This document shows, one piece after another, positions 50,271 to 54,590 of a stretch of 54,590 nt of DNA. Position numbers and translations under genes: made by a program. The notes under the pieces are model-generated. The model had not been told where the DNA came from and made no database searches. It saw only the letters and a list, made by a program, of their open reading frames with translations. The DNA comes from O2-02-FULL-42-9 sp038043025. GTDB lineage: Bacteria > Pseudomonadota > Gammaproteobacteria > UBA12402. Each line of letters opens with the position of its first letter. Position 1 is the first letter of the stretch. The stretch is taken from assembly GCA_038043025.1 (NCBI GenBank), contig JBBTCW010000009.1, positions 1 through 54,590 of the forward strand. Direction: 5' to 3'.

Positions 50271-52427
50271 ATGACACAACATGTTTTTAAAATCAAAGGT
50301 ATGGATTGCGCGGAAGAAGTTAAGCTTTTAAAGCGCGCGTTAGCTCAATATATTTCACATGAAAATCAATTAACTTTTAATCTCATCGATGAAAAATTAA
50401 CGGTTGATGTCGATGAGGCGACAGAAGCAGAATTGATGACGGTGATTGCCAAAACGGGCATGAAAGCGGTGCCGTGGACAGCGCATGCATTAAAAGCCGA
50501 TAAAGCCGATGCGTTTTGGGCGCATCATGGTCGTGCATTGATGGCGATGGTGAGCGCGGTATCTTTATTGATAGGTTATGTGGTGCATGGATTGGATCAT
50601 GGATTTATTGATGCGCTGACGGGACTGGAGACAACTGCGTTAGCGTTACCGCTGAATGCAATGGTTTTTTATGTTGTCGCGATTCTTGCCGGTGGTTGGT
50701 TTATTTTTCCTAAGGCGTGGTATTCGTTGAGTCACTTGCGTCCGGATATGAATTTATTGATGACGATTGCGGTGATAGGTGCTGTGTTGATTGGCAAATG
50801 GTTTGAAGCGGGCGCAGTGGCGTTTTTATTTTCCGTGGCGGTGTTGTTAGAATCTTGGAGTGTGGGGCGTGCGCGTCAAGCGATTCGCGCATTATTGGCA
50901 TTAGCGCCCAGTACGGCGCGGATTATTAAAGGCAATGATTTCGAAGATTTGCCGATTGAAAACGTTGAGGTGGGTGCAATTGCGCTCGTGCGTCCCGGTG
51001 AAAAAATTCCGCTGGATGGCAAAATTGTGAAAGGCTCTACCCATATCAATCAATCACCGATTACCGGTGAATCGATGCCGGTGTCTAAAAAAGAAAATGA
51101 TGAGGTTTATGCGGGGACGATCAATGGTGAAGGCGCGATTGAGATGCGAGTTACAAAATTATCTCAAGATACAACGCTCGCGCGCATCATTAAACAAGTT
51201 GAAAACGCCCAAGAAAATCGTGCAGCATCCGAGCAGTGGGTTGAAGTGTTTGCGCGATATTACACGCCCATCATGATGTTGTTGGCGATTGCGATTGTCG
51301 TGATTCCGCCGCTTGTATTTGGCGCCTCTTGGTCGCGTTGGCTTTATGAAGGCTTAGTGATTTTAGTGATTGCCTGTCCGTGTGCGCTCGTGATTTCAAC
51401 GCCGGTGAGTATTGTGGCTGGGTTAAGCACTGCGGCGCATTTTGGCGTGTTAATTAAAGGCGGTGCTTATTTGGAATTGCCGTCAAAATTAAGAGCGATT
51501 GCGTTTGATAAAACGGGCACGTTAACGAAAGGCAAACCCGAGGTGCAGCAAGTGATTCCGCTCAATGATCATTCTGAACAAAATTTATTGCAGGTGGCAG
51601 CCGCGTTGGAAATGAATAGCGAGCATCCCATTGCTCGTGCGATTTGTGCGCGCGCAAAAATTTTTCCACCACTTGCGTCAGAAAAATTTCAATCGCTCAA
51701 AGGCAAAGGTGCCGAAGGGTATGTTAATGACAAATTATATTGGATTGGCAGTCATCGATTGTTGCACGAAAAATTAAATGAAGATGATGCGCGCGCGGCG
51801 TGTGATGCGGCGGCTTCATTAGAAGCGGCAGGTCAAACCGTGGTGGTTATGGGGCGTGATGATCATGCGTGTGGCTTGGTAGGGATTTCGGATGCGGTGC
51901 GTGAACAAAGTAAAGCCGCGATGCAGATGCTTAAACAAGCCGGTGTCGAAAAATTATTGATGTTAACCGGTGATAACGAAGGCACCGCCAAAGTGATTGC
52001 GGCACAAGTGAATGTCGATGAATTTAAATCCGAATTGTTGCCCGACGATAAAATTGCACAAATCAAATTGATGCTAGAACAATACAAAATGGTCGCCATG
52101 GTCGGTGATGGCGTCAATGATGCACCGGCTATGGCGTTGTCATCGCTCGGCATTGCGATGGGCGCGATGGGAAGTGATGTGGCCATTGAAACGGCGGATA
52201 TTGCGCTGATGACCGATGATTTAACGAAAATTCCTTGGTTAATCAATCTGTCCAAACGCACCTTGCGTATTATCAAAGAAAATATCATTTTTGCGGTGGG
52301 GCTCAAAGCTGTCTTTTTGATTTTGGCCATCATGGGAATTGCAACGCTTTGGATGGCGATCGCCGCCGACATGGGCGCCTCGCTGCTTGTGATTTTTAAT
52401 GGGCTGCGGTTGTTGCGGCCGACTTGA
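50271..52427 (+). CDS. Zn2+/Cd2+/Pb2+-translocating P-type ATPase (ZntA/CadA-like)
   Basis: This 718-residue P1B-2-type metal exporter has an N-terminal HMA domain whose metal motif is GMDCAEEV. The second Cys is Glu, a known variant (DCxxEE) of Zn/Cd pumps. The channel motif is CPCAL, with phosphorylation site DKTGTLTKG, actuator TGES, SEHP and GDGVNDAPAM. The last membrane segments end LLVIFNGLRLLRP. It exports divalent metals at the inner membrane. It is distinct from the CopB-type pump at 22.6 kb, so the region encodes two metal exporters. The AbiE promoter overlaps its stop codon. Confidence 0.92.
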   Translation: MTQHVFKIKGMDCAEEVKLLKRALAQYISHENQLTFNLIDEKLTVDVDEATEAELMTVIAKTGMKAVPWTAHALKADKADAFWAHHGRALMAMVSAVSLLIGYVVHGLDHGFIDALTGLETTALALPLNAMVFYVVAILAGGWFIFPKAWYSLSHLRPDMNLLMTIAVIGAVLIGKWFEAGAVAFLFSVAVLLESWSVGRARQAIRALLALAPSTARIIKGNDFEDLPIENVEVGAIALVRPGEKIPLDGKIVKGSTHINQSPITGESMPVSKKENDEVYAGTINGEGAIEMRVTKLSQDTTLARIIKQVENAQENRAASEQWVEVFARYYTPIMMLLAIAIVVIPPLVFGASWSRWLYEGLVILVIACPCALVISTPVSIVAGLSTAAHFGVLIKGGAYLELPSKLRAIAFDKTGTLTKGKPEVQQVIPLNDHSEQNLLQVAAALEMNSEHPIARAICARAKIFPPLASEKFQSLKGKGAEGYVNDKLYWIGSHRLLHEKLNEDDARAACDAAASLEAAGQTVVVMGRDDHACGLVGISDAVREQSKAAMQMLKQAGVEKLLMLTGDNEGTAKVIAAQVNVDEFKSELLPDDKIAQIKLMLEQYKMVAMVGDGVNDAPAMALSSLGIAMGAMGSDVAIETADIALMTDDLTKIPWLINLSKRTLRIIKENIIFAVGLKAVFLILAIMGIATLWMAIAADMGASLLVIFNGLRLLRPT

Positions 52428-52466
52428 TATTTTGACCAGTATGTGGGATAATTTCTCACATACTGG
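52424..52466 (+). promoter_or_regulatory. abiE promoter with embedded operator palindrome
   Basis: TTGATA (52424-52429), a 17-bp spacer and GATAAT (52447-52452) form a good sigma70 promoter. The inverted arms CCAGTATGTG (52436-52445) and CACATACTGG (52457-52466) flank the -10. A repressor bound there would block RNA polymerase, as AbiEi does in known systems. The -35 overlaps the stop of the ATPase gene. Confidence 0.7.
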
Positions 52467-52473
52467 AGATTTT

Positions 52474-53124
52474 ATGAATATTGAGCAATTGCGGAAATTA
52501 GCGGGTCGAGAGGAGATAGATTATCCTTTCTTGATGTCTGCGCTATCCAATTACGCATGGCCGCGGGAGAAAATATCAAACTGGCTAAAATCAGGTGAGT
52601 TGATTCGCGTTAAAAAAGGGTTATATGTCTTTGGTTCTGATGTGGCGCGGAGTCCTTATTCTAAAGAGTTGCTGGCTAATTTAATCTATGGGCCATCAGC
52701 AATTTCATTGCAATATGCGTTGTCTTATTATGGATTAATTCCAGAGCGTGTCAGCGTGGTGACAAGCATTACGCCAAAACGAAAGAAGGTGTTTGATTCA
52801 CCTGTGGGTCGATTTACTTATCAGTATTTAGAGGCTAAAAAATACGCGATGGGAATTACGTTTGTGGTGATTGATCGCGAACAAAAGATTTTGATGGCTT
52901 CACTGGAAAAAGCATTGTGCGATCATCTGCATCTCAACGATAAAAAAATAAAATTTTCTCAATTATCTGATGTTGAAGCCTATTTATTTTCTGATTTGCG
53001 TGCGGATCAAGATGTGCTGGGTTCCGTAAAGCTTAAAAATTTATTAGCACTGAGTCATCTTTATCGAGATGATCGGTTATTATGGCTGCACAATTTTATT
53101 AAACAGTGGAAAACAGCACGATGA
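52474..53124 (+). CDS. abiEi: Type IV TA antitoxin / autorepressor AbiEi
   Basis: This 216-residue AbiEi-type protein has an N-terminal winged HTH (residues about 5-60, WPREKISNWLKSGELIRVKKGLYVFG) and a C-terminal antitoxin domain (YGPSAISLQYALSYYGLIPE, TSITPKRKK, SLEKALCDHLHL). In known AbiE systems it binds inverted repeats upstream and neutralises AbiEii without direct complex formation. The start is ATG 52474, with GGAG 5 bases before it. The stop overlaps the toxin start as ATGA. The C-terminal segment RDDRLLWLHNFIKQWK is typical of the group. Confidence 0.85.
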   Translation: MNIEQLRKLAGREEIDYPFLMSALSNYAWPREKISNWLKSGELIRVKKGLYVFGSDVARSPYSKELLANLIYGPSAISLQYALSYYGLIPERVSVVTSITPKRKKVFDSPVGRFTYQYLEAKKYAMGITFVVIDREQKILMASLEKALCDHLHLNDKKIKFSQLSDVEAYLFSDLRADQDVLGSVKLKNLLALSHLYRDDRLLWLHNFIKQWKTAR

Positions 53125-53987
53125 ATGAAGCCATTCAAAACATGCTAAAAAAATATCATTGTCATTCGCGACAAGATTATACGAATGCATTGAAAGAAAT
53201 TTTTCAGGAGATTGCGCTTTTGGGACTTTGGCGTTCAAAGTTTTACGAAAAAGCTGCATTTTATGGTGGTTCAGCATTGCGTATATTGTACGGATTAGAT
53301 CGGTTTTCGGAAGATTTAGATTTTACTTTATTAGCCCCTGACGCGGATTTTAGTCTCGCATCATACAATCAAGCTATTATGGATGAGCTCAACTCTTTTG
53401 GATTTGACGTGCAAGTGATAACTAAAATAAAAAATATTCAATCGACGATTCAATGTGCTTTTATTAAGGCGAGCTCGAAAAAACAGTTGCTTGTAGTGGA
53501 GGCGCCAACAGATATGATAAAGTCCTTGCATCGCATGCAGCAGATTAAAATTAAAATGGAAGTTGATATTGATCCGCCAGGCAAATTTACCACAGAAGCT
53601 AAACAGTTGTCGCAGCCGATTTCGTTTTCAGTCAAAACATTAACGCAACCTGATCTTTTTGCCGGGAAAATTCACGCGATTTTATGCCGTCCCTGGAAGC
53701 AGCGTGTTAAAGGGAGAGATTGGTATGATTTTGTATGGTATATCGGGCGTGGTGTGCCGGTTAATTTAATCCATTTGCGTGAGCGGTTGATACAAAGTAA
53801 AGCGTGGTCTGCTGATCAGGCACTTACTCACCAGGATATGGTGACATTATTGCATAAAAAGATTCAAGCGATTGATTTTTCGCAGGCAAGGCGCGATGTT
53901 GTGCCTTTTTTAAATGATCCGCAAAGTGTTGCGTTGTGGTCGACCGACTTTTTTTTAACGATTCTCAATCGTCTTGTCAGCATGTGA
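53121..53987 (+). CDS. abiEii: Type IV TA toxin, nucleotidyltransferase AbiEii
   Basis: This 288-residue AbiEii-type protein has nucleotidyltransferase motifs GGSALRILYGL and FSEDLDFTLL (G-S and D-x-D metal site). Later come KIKMEVDIDP with the third Asp and AGKIHAILCRPWKQRVKGRDWYDFVWYI, which is characteristic of the group. Toxins of this family inactivate tRNA or other targets by NTP transfer and give phage abortive infection in lactococci; the target here is untested. It is translationally coupled to abiEi. It lies directly before the rRNA operon. Confidence 0.88.
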   Translation: MNEAIQNMLKKYHCHSRQDYTNALKEIFQEIALLGLWRSKFYEKAAFYGGSALRILYGLDRFSEDLDFTLLAPDADFSLASYNQAIMDELNSFGFDVQVITKIKNIQSTIQCAFIKASSKKQLLVVEAPTDMIKSLHRMQQIKIKMEVDIDPPGKFTTEAKQLSQPISFSVKTLTQPDLFAGKIHAILCRPWKQRVKGRDWYDFVWYIGRGVPVNLIHLRERLIQSKAWSADQALTHQDMVTLLHKKIQAIDFSQARRDVVPFLNDPQSVALWSTDFFLTILNRLVSM

Positions 53988-54080
53988 TGGCAAAAGTAGA
54001 TGCAAAACTGACCAAATAAGCTATACTAATGAAGTTCTTTATTTAATGTCGACTTTTCGACATAAATCCTTAGAAATCTA

Positions 54081-54108
54081 TTGACAGTTGACGGTGATCC
54101 ACTAGAAT
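54081..54108 (+). promoter_or_regulatory. rRNA operon promoter
   Basis: TTGACA (54081-54086) and TAGAAT (54103-54108), spacer 16, lie about 140 bases before the mature 16S start. A short palindrome (TGTCGA/TCGACA) lies at 54047-54062 just upstream. Transcription would begin near 54115. Confidence 0.8.
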
Positions 54109-54145
54109 GATCGCCTTTCCTCAGTATCTGGGGTAAAGGTTTCTT

Positions 54146-54160
54146 GAGCTCTTTAAAAAT
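54146..54160 (+). promoter_or_regulatory. boxA-like antitermination site in the rRNA leader
   Basis: GAGCTCTTTAAAAAT resembles the boxA core TGCTCTTTAACAA. It is where NusB/NusE would bind the leader RNA. Confidence 0.7.
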
Positions 54161-54247
54161 ATAGACAAGTAATACGTGCGAGCATACAGTCGATTTCAGT
54201 ACAGACTTTCAGTAATTTTTGCGTAACCTTCGGGTTGCGTGACAGTT

Positions 54248-54590
<343 letters not shown>

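Noticed and set aside
51863..52459. 198-residue minus-strand ORF
   Set aside because: It is antisense to the well-supported P-type ATPase, and ORFs of this kind are common opposite such genes.
53999..54027. TATACT as a second upstream rRNA promoter
   Set aside because: No -35-like hexamer lies at 16-18 bp, so the promoter at 54081-54108 explains the operon better.

Overview
The window reads as chromosomal DNA of a gammaproteobacterium, most likely a member of the Legionellales (Coxiella/Legionella/Aquicella-like). The evidence is AT-leaning coding sequence, core gene orders typical of Gammaproteobacteria (pilA-pilB-pilC-pilD-coaE-zapD; lpoA-yraN-diaA-dolP; tyrS/mepM-anmK-erpA-like), and a gamma-type 16S rRNA start at the right edge. 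The exact genus cannot be fixed from the sequence alone.

Layout. 1-5.0 kb: the 3' end of a hybrid sensor kinase, a tandem deoxynucleoside kinase, a repeat-filled gap, a one-protein HTH-GHKL-STAS-like regulator with twin operator palindromes, and an orphan arginine deiminase. 5.0-10.6 kb: a minus-strand type IV pilus operon (pilin, PilB, PilC, PilD) continuing into coaE and zapD. 10.6-14.8 kb: an accessory stretch around tRNA-Thr(CGT), with REP clusters, reiterated tRNA 5' fragments, a truncated NYN nuclease, a lone AbiEi-type antitoxin, a MoCo-carrier-like protein and a B12-binding radical SAM protein. 14.9-19.0 kb: typA, a YkgJ-type cysteine-cluster protein and the ABC-F ATPase yheS. 19.0-24.7 kb: two tiny lipoproteins around an outer-membrane barrel, an MFS transporter, an FAD oxidoreductase and a CopB-type copper ATPase. 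24.9-33.0 kb: a double Ddl-like ligase, PPi-dependent phosphofructokinase, several uncharacterised envelope proteins, a Bax-type glucosaminidase and Mpl. 33.0-33.7 kb: a dense repeat array with a 100-N assembly gap. 33.7-43.0 kb: dolP, diaA, yraN and lpoA, then a membrane sulfatase-fold protein facing a three-gene glycosyltransferase operon. 43.1-50.1 kb: glyA, nusB, an unknown protein, comF, an erpA-like gene, anmK, mepM and tyrS. 50.3-54.6 kb: a Zn/Cd P-type ATPase, a complete AbiE type IV toxin-antitoxin operon with an autoregulatory-looking promoter, and the promoter, leader and first ~340 nt of a 16S rRNA gene.

Cell-envelope biology dominates. Peptidoglycan synthesis, recycling and remodelling (Ddl-like, Mpl, AnmK, MepM, Bax, LpoA), outer-membrane upkeep (DolP, the barrel, small lipoproteins), surface glycan modification and type IV pili are all represented. 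The other striking theme is small repeats of several families: REP/BIME palindromes, GTAG-type REPs, and MITE-like units with matched ends. Some abut or form the 3' ends of genes, and one lies inside the anmK reading frame. Hairpins with CsrA-type loops recur in these repeats and, with the twin-operator HTH-GHKL-STAS gene and the paired micro-lipoproteins, are the most interesting undescribed signals.
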